Source: Sipunculus nudus (lineage: Eukaryota; Annelida; Sipuncula; Golfingiida; Sipunculidae). From it: DNA of 64,000 nt. Below, piece after piece: positions 40,274 through 50,404 of the stretch. Numbering within the stretch: the first letter of the stretch is position 1; the number at the start of each line of letters is the position of its first letter. The position numbers and the translations under genes were made by a program. Below the pieces are notes generated by a model that worked only from the letters and a program-made list of their open reading frames with translations, was not told where the DNA came from and ran no database searches. Where the stretch lies: assembly GCA_026874595.1 (NCBI GenBank), contig CM049320.1, positions 31,408,214 through 31,472,213 of the forward strand. The letters are read 5' to 3'.

Positions 40274-40925
40274 CTTGAAGGTGTCATGGGGGCATGGTTG
40301 TTGTTTGTTGTGTTTGAAGTTCAGGACAGGAACACCATGATGTCCAGGGTGTTTTTTCAAAATATTTTCAATTAAACAGTTCCAAGGAATAACACAGGTT
40401 TAATTGAGATTTCAGCTGGCTTAGTATGGTAATTTTTACCCAGTAAGTATATTTTGACCTTTAAACGGACTGTTAACTAAGCAGCTCACGTCAGCCGTTG
40501 GTATGAAATAAAACCGTTTGTAACATTCCTCTTCCCAATTGAAGGTACGTCTTCTTTGATTACAGAAATATTAATATATCAAAATTATGCCATGCAATAT
40601 GATGAAGAAAAAATACCGGGAATTCACTTCTTGGGCGTACTGGCATAACTGAGTACCCAAACATTTAGCATGCGACCATCACAGCATCTAACATTTTAAA
40701 ACCCTTCTGGTTTTGTATTTTACCCAACTGAGAACATTATCCACGGCTCACATGGATGTTCTAAATGGTGATTCCATGTCACTGCCAATATCCGTTATAT
40801 TACTTTATACGAGTACCATCTATTCTGATCGCCCATTGACGTGGGATGAATTATACTTGCACGGTGTCTTTTCAGATTCTTCCATTGAGATTCATTGTGG
40901 GTCTTGGTGTTCATCGAGCTAAAAG
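40274..40925 (+). promoter_or_regulatory. Upstream region of the DUF268-type gene, conserved in the paralogue
   Basis: Apart from the absent element C, this is colinear with about 62640-63323. Conserved blocks include GAATTATACTTGCACGGTGT and CTTTTCAGATTCTTC just before the start codon. The latter resembles a splice acceptor (TCTTTTCAG), so a non-coding 5' exon is possible. Calling it regulatory rests only on position and conservation between duplicates. Confidence 0.4.
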
Positions 40926-41010
40926 ATGGCGTTTCGATTTCGCATAGCCTTGGCGTTATTTGTGTCGCTCCTGCTTATATCTTTGTTGTTGTTTTCGAAG
41001 TGGAAAGCAG
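40926..41010 (+). CDS. Exon 1 of DUF268-type gene: short cytoplasmic tail and signal anchor
   Basis: ATG at 40926 in AAAGATGGCG. The peptide starts MAFRFRIALALFVSLLLISL and continues LLFSKWKAG. That is a basic N-terminus, about 18 hydrophobic residues and then a basic stop, the layout of a type II membrane anchor as in many Golgi enzymes. The donor is CAG|GTAGGA at 41011. The 85 coding bases leave phase 1, matching the phase of every downstream exon. The same exon with few changes is found at 63324, which supports the start. Localisation in the secretory pathway is inferred. Confidence 0.8.
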
Positions 41011-41480
41011 GTAGGACACACTTTCTGGATCATTATTACAAATTTGATTCATAGGCCGATGTAAACTAAGAAGGTAGCCGGTAAATGTTTTCTGTTTTCA
41101 ATAAAAACGCCTTTTCCGGGGCTTAAGAAGAGATAGAAGAGATTTTGGAGTTTCCCCAAATATAAAGAAATGTTACAAAGTCAGTTGAAGTTGGATATAC
41201 TGATCAACAAATATAAACATCGTTAAAAAAACCGTGAATTTTTCCTCTTATGGTTATATTTTTCATTACAAAAATTCTGGGGATGTAAAAAATAACTTAA
41301 CAACAATTAGAAATGCTCTTAATGCAAAACCTCGAAATTCTTATGCCATGAAATTTTCTGAACCAAAGCTTGTTTTAATGTAGTATGTCTGAACTAAAGT
41401 GATACATGTTGTATAGCTGATATGTATGTAAGTATATTATAATGCGTATAATTTAGACTGGCATTTTGTTTATATTTTAG

Positions 41481-41528
41481 ATCCGATGAAAGGTATGCTT
41501 CCTCAGAAGATTTCAGTTGGTCGTCCAG
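41481..41528 (+). CDS. Mini-exon copy 1 (intact, 16-residue stem repeat)
   Basis: Acceptor TATATTTTAG, 48 bases, donor CAG|GTTAGG. Read in phase 1 from the previous exon it gives DPMKGMLPQKISVGRP. It has no stop and leaves phase 1 again, so it can be included or skipped without changing frame. A nearly identical exon follows the paralogous exon 1 at 63728. Confidence 0.8.
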
Positions 41529-42583
41529 GTTAGGTGTCCTACAGTAATTGATTTTCATTTAGCTGGGTTTCTCTGGTTTAAAATTGTCGGGCTTCGTTTT
41601 AGAAAATATATGGGCATTTTGCTTAGAAAAGTCTAATACATAATTTTAATCCACATTAAGTTACATGTCAACAAAGGTGTATTGCAAACCCATAACAATA
41701 ATAGTTATATACTAAATAAAAAAAAATCTTTAAATATATTTTATGTAATTGCTGAAAAATAGGACAAGGGGCGAAAGATAAAATCCGTAATATTTCTGTT
41801 CCTTCTCACCTAACTACATAAGCTGAGGCGGTTGTAAGTTATTACAACTGGCCTCATTTATGTATATCAACTATATAAAATTAAAGTTTTTTTTTGCGTT
41901 TTCCAGTTGGCCAAAGGGGTTTTTCAATATCGAGCTTCGTGTAAAAATATAATTGTGCATTAATATAGAAAAAATGCAAATTCATCACATAAATCTACAT
42001 TAACTTACAAGTTTTCCCGTTAATGCAATCACTTATCTTGCTGATGCAAACACTTTTGAAATACAGAAAAAGAATAAAAATCATAAAATTTCCTTCAAAG
42101 ATTTCCCCGTATGGTAAATCTGTTATTAGGTATTGAAAAAATTGACTTTATGGTGAAGTGATAAACAACCAATTGCAAAAAAAAAAAAAAAACATGATTG
42201 AACTAACTTCGGTGGTCATGGGGAAGAGGATTTAAAGCCGGGATATTTATAATTAATAATATAATTTAGGCTTCTCATCAATGCAAAACTAACATAAACA
42301 TGTTGTAATAAAGAACACCGTAAAGTTATTGTTGAAAATTAGGCCAATGAGCGAAAGCCTTGATTCCTTCTAAGCTTATCCAATCTTTGCAGTCTGATTT
42401 AAGATAATACAATTGGCTTAGTTAAGTGAGCAAATGTTGATCAACGAAATTCAAAGAAAGATTATACATTATTTTTTATATCAATCTTTAAAAAATCGGG
42501 GGGGGGGGGAGGATCTATTTATCAAGAAATTAATAAATTCTTATGTATATGTAATTTAAAGTTACATTTTGTTTAAACTTTAG

Positions 42584-42628
42584 ATATTTAGAAAATAATT
42601 CCTACGAAGATTCCATTTGGCAGTTGAG
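42584..42628 (+). pseudogene. Decayed mini-exon copy 2
   Basis: Recognisable by position after AAACTTTAG and by CCTACGAAGATTCC...TTGGCAG. It is 45 bases long, with TAG and TGA in the phase-1 frame. It ends at GAG|GTTTGA, so a donor dinucleotide remains. Probably skipped. Confidence 0.6.
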
Positions 42629-43186
42629 GTTTGACTTTATTCTAAAACTTAATATCCACAGATTTGTGCTTCGTGATTTATCAAGTCTTTCTCCTTGTTA
42701 GGCTATGATTGCTTTATGCTAGTGAAAGGTTTCATCATATAAATCCTTTTCAGCGAACATGTGTTGAGAGGCTCCAAAAATATGTTATATACAGGTTTCT
42801 CGTTCATGCAAACACATAAAAAATTATTGTGATTTGCATAATGTTGTAATTGTTGAAAATAAAGACAAAAAAGAAAAGCAAAATCATAAAATTTCGATTA
42901 ATTCTAACCCTATGGAATAGATATATCTGCAAAGTATCAACATTGGTTTAATTCAGGTATAATGGTATATCATTGTTGAAAAATAGAACAACGAGCAAAA
43001 GAATAACAGGCAGAACATTTCTATTCCTATTATCATTATCCCCATTGATTATTTTGTCATGAAATACAATTTTATTTTTGGATACTAATATGATTAAAAA
43101 GAAATATAATCAACTGGTTATTTATAATATTTGTGTAATTTTTTCTTATACGTATAATTTCAAGTAGTATTTTGGGTATGTTTCAG

Positions 43187-43234
43187 ATGAAATGCAAGAT
43201 GTGCTTCCTAGGAAGAGTTCAGTTGGTAGACAAG
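43187..43234 (+). CDS. Mini-exon copy 3 (intact)
   Basis: Acceptor GGTATGTTTCAG, 48 bases, donor CAAG|GTTAGG. The phase-1 translation is DEMQDVLPRKSSVGRQ, closely matching copy 1 (LP.K.SVGR core), with no stop. Confidence 0.8.
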
Positions 43235-43731
43235 GTTAGGTTTCATTTAGTAAGCGATTATCCACTCGGTTGGTTTTACGTTGTTTATTAATGTTGTCTT
43301 CTGTATCAGAATTTACATGGGCATTGTGGTAGCAAAGGCTAATTCATCACTTAAATCCACTATACGTTACAAGTTAACTAAACTGTATTGAAAAGCCTAC
43401 AAATGATAGCAATTTACTATATAATGTGTGTATCCCGTTAATGTAAACACCAATCTAGAACTACTGTAATTAGGGGAAGCTTCATGTATTGGCTACTGCC
43501 AAATAGGACGACTAGCTAAGAAAATAAACATTGTCTCTCGTCCTTCTAAACAGATCCCATCAGTTTTCCTTTATATATAATATTAGAGTGAAGGACCGGT
43601 GTGTAAAGAGACATATTGAACAACCAAATACAAATTGAAGATAAATTGTTCGCAGAGTAATCGAAAAAGAAATTACTATATAATTATATTGTAATGCGTA
43701 TATTTTAAAATAGCAATAACTTTTATTGTAG

Positions 43732-43779
43732 GCCAGAGGAAAGGACTGTTCCTCGAAAGTTTTAAGTTGGCAGCACACC
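43732..43779 (+). pseudogene. Decayed mini-exon copy 4
   Basis: It follows TTTTATTGTAG. GGACTGTTCCTCGAAAG and AGTTGGCAG align to the mini-exon consensus, but the frame is shifted and the donor GT is lost (CACACCTTA). The acceptor looks usable. Confidence 0.55.
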
Positions 43780-43937
43780 TTAAAAAGTTTCCTTAAAAAT
43801 GAACATATAACTAATTATAAAGGATAATTCTTTCTTTTTATTATTATTGAAATGTAAACAGAAAAAAATTAATATTCGTCAGGAAATCACTGTATTCTTA
43901 TGCATACAATTAAGAATAGTATTTGTTTATGTTTAAG

Positions 43938-43984
43938 ATTAAATGGAAGGTTTGCCTTCTAAAACGATTTCATTAGTAGTCAAG
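43938..43984 (+). pseudogene. Decayed mini-exon copy 5
   Basis: Forty-seven bases after GTTTAAG (a weak acceptor). The second codon is TAA and one base is missing from the usual 48. The donor AAG|GTTAAG is kept. A SINE sits 18 bases downstream in the following intron. Confidence 0.6.
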
Positions 43985-44002
43985 GTTAAGTTTCCTTCAG
44001 TA

Positions 44003-44408
44003 TAACCGGCTTCTGTGGCTCAGGGGAAGAGCACAGGACCCAAAGCAAGGAGATCGTGAGTACGAATCTCAGCCTAGGCGGTGAGATTTATCACGGTTGG
44101 CCCCCACCTAGGGTGATCCCTGTGCAGTCGTAATGGGGAGATTGTACCCCACAGTCGTGTTTCATTCACATACGAGTGCGCCTTTCCAGGGTTTCGAAAT
44201 AAAGACCCAGAAAGGGGGATGACACACATCCAAGATCTGCAGGAGTGGTACACCGAACCTTGTTGACACGAGTATTATTGAGTATAAATAAGCTCATTTC
44301 ACGGAGTCTGAAACCGGAATGAATCTCTACACATATACGTAGTACTAAGTTAAGTAAGGTTTAAAAAATGGAGGCGGTTTCCTCCATAAAAAAATATATA
44401 AAAACAGA
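44003..44408 (+). mobile_element. tRNA-derived SINE with 11-bp target duplication
   Basis: The head GGCTTCTGTGGCTCAGGGGA, then AGAGCAC, contains an A-box-like TGGCTCAGGGGAAGAGC. About 40 bases on, GAGTACGAATCTC is a degenerate B box. A tRNA-unrelated body follows, then an AT-rich tail (TAAAAAAATATATAAAAACAGA region). The target site TTCCTTCAGTA flanks it exactly at 43992-44002 and 44409-44419. Other mini-exon introns have a single TTCCTTCAGTAAC at this place, confirming both the insertion and its boundaries. Transcription would use RNA polymerase III with LINE machinery in trans (family knowledge). Confidence 0.85.
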
Positions 44409-45034
44409 TTCCTTCAGTAACTAATTTTCCCCTCAGTTGAGTTGATCAGGTAAATTAATGCCGCGCTTTGTGTCAGTATAAATATGGGCATTGTGCTAGG
44501 AAAGACAAATTCATCACAAAAATCCACATGAAGTTGCACGTCAACGATACTGTGTTTAACCACCTACATTAAATATTAGCGTTTCGTTAATGTTAAAACT
44601 GATATAAATTTTATTGTAACACACGAAAGAATAAAAAATCAGAACATTTCGACTCCTTCAAACATCATCCAACAGAGGCAGTCTGTTATAGTGTTGTTAA
44701 ATCTAAGCTATTTCCTATATAATGTTTGTTCCTCAAGAATGTAAACACAAGTTCCAAACACTGTAATTAAAGGAGCATCACATAGTTGATGATGCAAAAG
44801 AAGACAACGAGCGAAAGAATCAACTCAAAACAGTTCGTTTTCTTTTAAAATTATCTCCTACAAAGTGTATGTCATAAAGTATTACGATAAGATATTTTAT
44901 GAATGGAGAAATGAAGAACAAGGTGATATATATGCATAAAGTGTTATTCGCGGGAAAATATACCTTCATAAAGATATCTCTATAATACTTTATTCTTATA
45001 ATTACAATTTGAAGGTGGATTTTTTATATTTAAG

Positions 45035-45077
45035 ATGAAAATTTATCCTTCTAGAACGATTTATGTTCCATGTCTAG
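45035..45077 (+). pseudogene. Decayed mini-exon copy 6
   Basis: Begins ATGAAAATTTATCCTTCTAG after TATTTAAG. It has a stop in frame, is shorter than 48 bases, and the donor reads TAG|TTTAGG instead of GT. Not functional by inspection. Confidence 0.55.
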
Positions 45078-45492
45078 TTTAGGTTTTCAACAATAATTAA
45101 TTTTCCACTGAGCTGCGATCCTGTGTTTTTTTAATGTTGTCAGATGTTTTAGAATATATATACGCATTGTGTTTACAAAAGATTAATTCATCACAAAACA
45201 CTCATTAAATTACACTTCAACGGAACTGAATTGAAGGACCTACATAAAAGTTAACTATTTATTATATAGAGAAGATGTTATTTGAAACATTACTCTAACA
45301 TTAATTAAGTTGGCATTGTTGAAAATAAACATATCATTTCGATTTTTTCTAACCCTATTGACTAAGTAGGTTTGATATAAAGTATTGAATTAACTTTATT
45401 TATTTATGGTGAAATGATGCATAAACCTGTAGAAATAAAAGGATATTTATTTTTCTGCGTATTTTACAATGCAGCATTATGTTGTATTTTAG

Positions 45493-45539
45493 ATGAAATA
45501 AAGGTTCATTGCCTAAGAAGGTTTCAGTTACTTCTCCAG
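45493..45539 (+). pseudogene. Mini-exon copy 7 with one-base deletion
   Basis: Acceptor TGTATTTTAG and donor CCAG|GTTAGG are both intact, but the exon has 47 rather than 48 bases, so inclusion would shift the frame of everything downstream. The remaining bases would otherwise encode a typical LPKKVSVTSP-like repeat. Confidence 0.65.
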
Positions 45540-45701
45540 GTTAGGTTTCCTTCAGTAACTGAATGTCCGCTAATTAGGCGTCGTTATTTATCAATCTTGG
45601 GTTTCATGAAATACAATTAAATGATATATCATAGTTAAGTTATAAACTGTAATAACATTTTGATGCGTATAATATAAGGTAGCATTTTGTTGAAACTTTA
45701 G

Positions 45702-45749
45702 ATCAAATGAAGGGTGTGCTTGTTAAGAAATTATCAGCTGGTAGATTAG
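45702..45749 (+). CDS. Mini-exon copy 8 (intact)
   Basis: Acceptor TGAAACTTTAG, 48 bases, donor TTAG|GTGCTA. It translates in phase 1 as DQMKGVLVKKLSAGRL. It is the last repeat before the catalytic-domain exon, to which it joins in frame. Confidence 0.75.
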
Positions 45750-46014
45750 GTGCTAATTTTCCACCGAGTTGCTAATAAAAGAACAATTCAACACATAAAT
45801 CCACATTAAGTTAAAAGTCAATGAAACTGTGTGAAAATACCTATAACTGTTTATAATTGTCTGTATAAAGTCGGTTCCCCGATAAGACAAACATTATTCA
45901 AATATATTCTAATACGGAGGAACAAAATACATTTACTGTTGAAAATAAGACAGCAAGAGAAAAAAAAAGATTATAATATTTGATTTCTTCTGCCATTATC
46001 CAACATGAATATCC

Positions 46015-46017
<3 letters not shown>

Positions 46018-46060
<43 letters not shown>
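46018..46060. repeat. (TA)n microsatellite in the last intron
   Basis: Uninterrupted TA run about 200 bases before the last exon. Confidence 0.95.
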
Positions 46061-46063
<3 letters not shown>

Positions 46064-46260
46064 TATAAATATCTATGCTTGCTAATAAATTTAATTATGG
46101 CCTCTATGGAATTTGGCCCGGTGCATATAACTTCTGGTTCGAATAGATTATTATTATTAATAAAACATCGCCATATCAGAAAATTATCTTACGCTAAATA
46201 GTGTCAACGACAGGGCACGATAATGTCCTCTCTAAAGTAAATTTAATGTACTTTTTTTAG

Positions 46261-47136
46261 GAATCACCTGTGGCGAGATATGCAGCTATAACGGCAAAGC
46301 AAAACCGGGAAGGTATTACCCGTACTTAACAAAACGGGTAAACTGCCCAAATATCTTATCACGGATGGCGAACCCTAAGTCACAAGCAGTATACCCACCA
46401 CCAAGGTTTATTCCGAGTGCGACGTACGAGGAGTTCACTCAAAATGGGGAATGTCCCAACACAACATGGTATATGATCGATTTTAAACCAAACCATGAAA
46501 CTATTCAGGAAACTGTATCTCAGGAAAAAATAAATGACCTGGTCGACAGAGACAGAAATGGAGAACATATAAACACGTACAATGATTCTTATCTATGTCG
46601 AAATACGCTGCATCGATATAAGAGATATATAAGCGAGAGGCGGGGCCTTGTTATTGGAACATTGCAACCTTGGCTTGAGGCCATGCTGCTCAATCTGTTC
46701 GCGAGTCACGTGACCACGTCAGATTATAATCCGCTTTATCTGGATCATCCTAAGTTGCGTTTGTATCATCCAATAGAAGTTGCCAAACGCTTTAAGTCAG
46801 GGCAACTGGAGCCGTTTGACTTTGCTGCAAGCTACTCTTCCCTTGAACACAGTGGATTAGGCAGATACGGTGACCCTCTGGATCCGTTTGGGGACCTGGA
46901 AGCAGTGGCCCAGGTGTGGTGCATGCTTAAACCAGGAGGAGTATTTTTTCCTTGGACTTCCGATGAACAAACAAAACAACACTTGTTCTATTGTATGGAA
47001 CGCTCACCGTCTCTATGGTTTCACTCGGCTTAAACACGTGACAGCAAACTGGGAGGTGTTGGGCCTTCACCAAAACAAAGAAGGACAACGTGATTTGTAT
47101 AATCATGTGATGCTTGTCCTTCGAAAAGTAACATAA
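46261..47136 (+). CDS. Last exon of DUF268-type (methyltransferase-like) protein, with a one-base frameshift
   Basis: The acceptor is CTTTTTTTAG at 46260. The phase-1 entry gives GITCGEICSYNGKAKPGRYY, running without a stop through an internal Met at 46365. Motifs recalled for Pfam DUF268 (nematode, algal and other proteins of unknown function, resembling SAM-dependent methyltransferases) include SYSSLEHSGLGRYGDPLDPF, then GDLEAVAQVWCMLKPGG. A hydrophobic strand and a WNAHRLYG segment follow. After KPGGVFF the frame must change at a run of six Ts (about 46944-46949). The zero frame reads into PWTSDEQ and stops at about 47031, while the next frame restores FLGLPMNKQNNT and then NAHRLYG, ending at TAA 47134. 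AATAAA lies at 47226. The expected product is about 290 residues from this exon plus the anchor and stem. One extra T could be sequencing error or real inactivation. Substrate unknown. Confidence 0.75.
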
Positions 47137-47384
47137 TTGTTGCCACGAAATCTTACAAAATGTTCAAGTTTAGTCTGGTTCTTGACAACAAAACTGTCTG
47201 CGTCAAGTTGGATGGGTATTTCTCCAATAAAATAATGAAAATCTCTTATAAATCCATGCACCTGGTGTAGTAATACTGGATTTCTGTTATCTAGAAATTC
47301 ACTCGGCGAACTGAAGAGCCACATTTGTTCAGGTATGTCTGTCTTTGATATAAAAATAAATGCCATGAAGCCCAGTCAATATAC

Positions 47385-47516
47385 TTAACTCAGTACCAGA
47401 TATCTGTCTATGGCTGCAGTAAGGAAAGTGTCGCAGTCTATTTGCAGTCTTGGCGGTATAAACCGTAACCTTTGACCATGATGGTGATGAAGTTTCCTGG
47501 GGTCATTGGTAGCCAT
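47385..47516 (-). CDS. Candidate minus-strand short ORF, unrecognised
   Basis: A 43-codon frame starting MATNDPRKLHHHHGQRLRFI in a good context (AAAAATGGC) and ending TAA at 47385. The same frame continues past two stops (TAA, TGA) into a further 87-codon open stretch (47366-47103). That stretch overlaps the 3' end of the DUF268-type exon antisense. Amino-acid composition looks protein-like, but I recognise no family, and both may be chance. CpG-richer DNA at 47520-47600 could be its promoter side. Confidence 0.25.
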   Translation of the reverse strand: MATNDPRKLHHHHGQRLRFIPPRLQIDCDTFLTAAIDRYLVLS

Positions 47517-47812
47517 TTTTACTCTATCGCCTGTGAGCGCGCTTTGCCGACAGCCAACAACCGTGTTACAGACGAGTTGGCTGTAGGAACGTGCCGGCAA
47601 GGAGGTATGTTGAACTAAGAATAGATGTATATTGATTTTTAATGTCGATATCTATGTTGTCTTTTGAGGGTAACTTTTATCTTTGTTACTCTTTTATCGC
47701 CTCGAAACATTGATATGAAGTCAGGTTTGACGGAGTCTGACTAGAGTTAATGAAAGAGTGCTTATTAGTCTTTCTTTAGTATACAGGGGATGTTTATCTG
47801 TTTTTATGAGAA

Positions 47813-47900
47813 CAGTCAAGCCCGTTTATTGTCATGTCGGTGATGCATGCATTAATTATGATAATAACCGGGATATGACATTATGCGGGCTTCAACATTG
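47813..47900. mobile_element. Very short palindromic MITE-like element
   Basis: CAGTCAAGCCCGTTTATTGT, then CATGTCGGT at the left, and ACCGGGATATGACATTATGC, then GGGCT at the right, are imperfect inverted repeats around a short loop. The left end matches, in reverse complement, the right end of the element at 48744-48902. Too short to encode anything. Confidence 0.5.
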
Positions 47901-48743
47901 ATGTCCATTTGAGTCATAAAAGAAGCGTTATGTCTCAAATGATATTAAATATATCGTCAACAAAGAGGACACAGGACCGTTTATGAATATTTTTATTGCA
48001 CAACGGCATATCAAATAACATTTACGTGCACCTGACAATTTATTTCCTGTTAAGTTTTGTGCCGCACGCCGCAATAGTGAAAAAAAAATCCGACTTTCAA
48101 GGAGAAAGAAACGTAGTGTCTTGGTCATGAGGTCAAATGTCTGGAAATATGGGGCACAGTTATAACGTTATTCGTAGGCAACTATTTTACTAAATAATTA
48201 TCTCCCCGACTATTGCGCCTTATTTTTCGGATATCTTGTTAATGACTCAAACCTCCATGATCCTCTTTACGATAGGACTGTTGGGGGAGCGGGCATCGAC
48301 ATGCAATTGTCAACTTTCTGAAGTTTCGCCGCGATTCAAGTTTTGGACCGGGTATCTCCTTCAGTGCTCACAAAACCTCAAGCTTTTCGTGGACCCTTAA
48401 AGGGGATTTCCAGTCGTAAGCAACGTTTAGAGCTCTTGGTTCATATATCATCTCGACGAAACGTCACCGAGGTGTAAACCACGGCCTTGCAAAGGCCAGG
48501 AGTTCATTATGTATAACATGTGATCGCAAACATCGCCCTTGTTCACGTACGAAGAAACCCAATGAACTAGATTACCATGGTATCTAAAGTGTCGGGGAGA
48601 GACCTGCATGCATCACTGCACTTGCCTGTCGCACACAAGTGGGAGATATGATCGTTCAATACCTCTGACCGATTACAGGCTCTTGGCCTTGTTGATCGCC
48701 GTATCGGCGTCTGATATGATATTAACTGGTGTCACCACCAAAG
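47901..48743. other. Intergenic DNA without a recognised gene
   Basis: Mixed composition, less AT-rich around 48290-48610. Short frames on both strands do not resemble known proteins and no splice-consistent exon was found. Confidence 0.4.
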
Positions 48744-48902
48744 GTTCGAAACATGACAATAAACGGGATTATGACAATGTTCCATGACATTAAACGGTCA
48801 GATTTACCATTGTTTATATAGGAAATGGTTTGGGATTTCAGATTTATGTGACAATAAACGAGATTTTTTAGTAACCGATATGACACAAAGTGGGCTCGAC
48901 TG
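48744..48902. mobile_element. Related inverted-repeat element, partly degenerate
   Basis: The right end, ACCGATATGACACAAAGTGG, then GCTCGACTG, is the complement of the 47813 element's left end. Internally ATGACAATAAACGG is repeated three times (about 48765, 48784 and 48850, with variation). The left terminus has lost the CAGTCRAGCCC part. Confidence 0.45.
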
Positions 48903-49167
48903 TATTTGCATTTTATGTAATGATACGTTGCAATGGGTAAATTGGGCAATGCCAGGCGGCATGGCTTTAAAGTGTATGCAGAGCCGAGCGCATCTAGTAT
49001 TAGGTCACCACGCATAAAATAATGATCAAACGATTGACACTGGTTAAAATCTTTGAAAGATTACGAAAAATAGTTAATTCTAAGGTTTTCTCGGCAAAAT
49101 CGTATATGAACCGATGTCTGGCTTTGGCTATAGAGCACTCGGGTATTTCCGGAATTACGCGGTTCTC

Positions 49168-49193
49168 TGACGTCACACTAGGCACTCTTCAAC
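49168..49193 (+). promoter_or_regulatory. CRE-like site just upstream of the P2X7-like gene start
   Basis: TGACGTCA, the full palindromic CREB/ATF octamer, is at 49168-49175, 18 bases before the first ATG. TGACGTCACACTAGGCAC (49168-49185) recurs in inverted orientation at 53501-53518. Use as a promoter element is inferred. Confidence 0.45.
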
Positions 49194-49447
49194 ATGGCAG
49201 ACACCTCGCTGGTTGAAGACCTAGACGGGGCTGACGAGAATTTTGCCGGGTCACGCAGTGAATCCGAGGTAATTCCGTCCAGCGAGGAAGGAGAAACAAA
49301 GTAACAAACCAAGAGTTGTCGATCAACCATGCAGGCTGGAGAAATCCAGCCATACGATTTAGAGCCGGAGGCGGACAGCACAGACGAGGAGGAACACAGT
49401 CAACTTGATCATGTTGATGTAGAGGAGCGTGTTGGGAGGAACGACTG
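49194..49447 (+). pseudogene. First exon of a P2X7-like intracellular-domain gene, with an in-frame stop
   Basis: From ATG 49194 the frame reads an acidic peptide (MADTSLVEDLDGADENFAGS...) to a TAA at 49302. The same frame then stays open, with a second ATG at 49329, through IQPYDLEPEA, a DEEE acidic run and ERVGRNDW, ending at the donor TG|GTAAGT. Invertebrate proteins annotated 'P2X purinoceptor 7-like' carry this arrangement: an acidic N-terminus, a xxPYxFEPEA motif, then GNTDW directly before a cysteine-rich core. The stop separates the upstream ATG from the conserved motif, so either translation starts at 49329 or the copy is decaying. These genes lack the ion-channel part of true P2X7 receptors. 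The function of the stand-alone domain is not established. Confidence 0.55.
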
Positions 49448-50344
49448 GTAAGTTCAAACAGTTCTTTATCTTTTCTTGGGATCATATAAAAGGAGAAGTA
49501 TTATTGACTTTCTGATTATGTCATTTTAAGACAGCATATTGACTTTGACGTTACGTTTCAGTCAAATTATGTTGACAGTGCCACTCAAGCAGTGTGTTTT
49601 CTGTAACCACGTGACAGAGTGGTAATGACACTGACAGCGTGACAACGACACCTGGCGTTTCGCACCTAAGACATACGTTTTGTACCGTTTACTATTTAGT
49701 AGTTATCGTCCACATTTCCATAAATTTTTTAATAAGATATCTGAGGATAAATAAATTTTGTAATGACTCGCCGGATTCTTGTTGTTGAAAGTTGGATCGC
49801 TGTAAATAATGATTAAATATGCTGACCGTTGCCGTTTGTTTGCCATGCATGTCAACATTTGCCTTGGCCTACAGGCTGCAGCCTCAAGTCCAGATTACAC
49901 TATTAGTCGTAGGCTACAGCCAATGTACACTGGGTACTTTATCAGCACTAGTCACTGTCATTACCTAAGTCTGTAGATTGAACTTCCAATTTTATGTTAA
50001 TTTGATTAACCAAGAAAGTATGAATGATATTACTCCATGAAGAAGTATCCAGACAATTCTAATGCAAATGGAAAATTCTTTTAAGGGAAAAATGTTTGAA
50101 TGAAGTATGTAAATTCTACTCTTTAAATTTTATACAGTGAAAATTATATGGTGCCTGCATGGACCTGAAGTACCCCCTAAAGTATACTTGACTGGCCCTT
50201 GAAATGTGCATTAATAATACTTAACTATTAGTACATCACTGAGAGTAAGTACCCTATAAGGGTTAATGGTGATACCCAGGGCCAGTGCTAATGGACAACA
50301 TCTTAGCAGCATCTTATACAGAGCATTGGTGGCGAAGCGAAATA

Positions 50345-50346
<2 letters not shown>

Positions 50347-50402
<56 letters not shown>
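50347..50402. repeat. (TA)n microsatellite
   Basis: Long TA run in the intron of the P2X7-like fragment. It inflates a chance 117-codon frame (50285-50638) with Tyr-Ile repeats. Confidence 0.95.
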
Positions 50403-50404
<2 letters not shown>

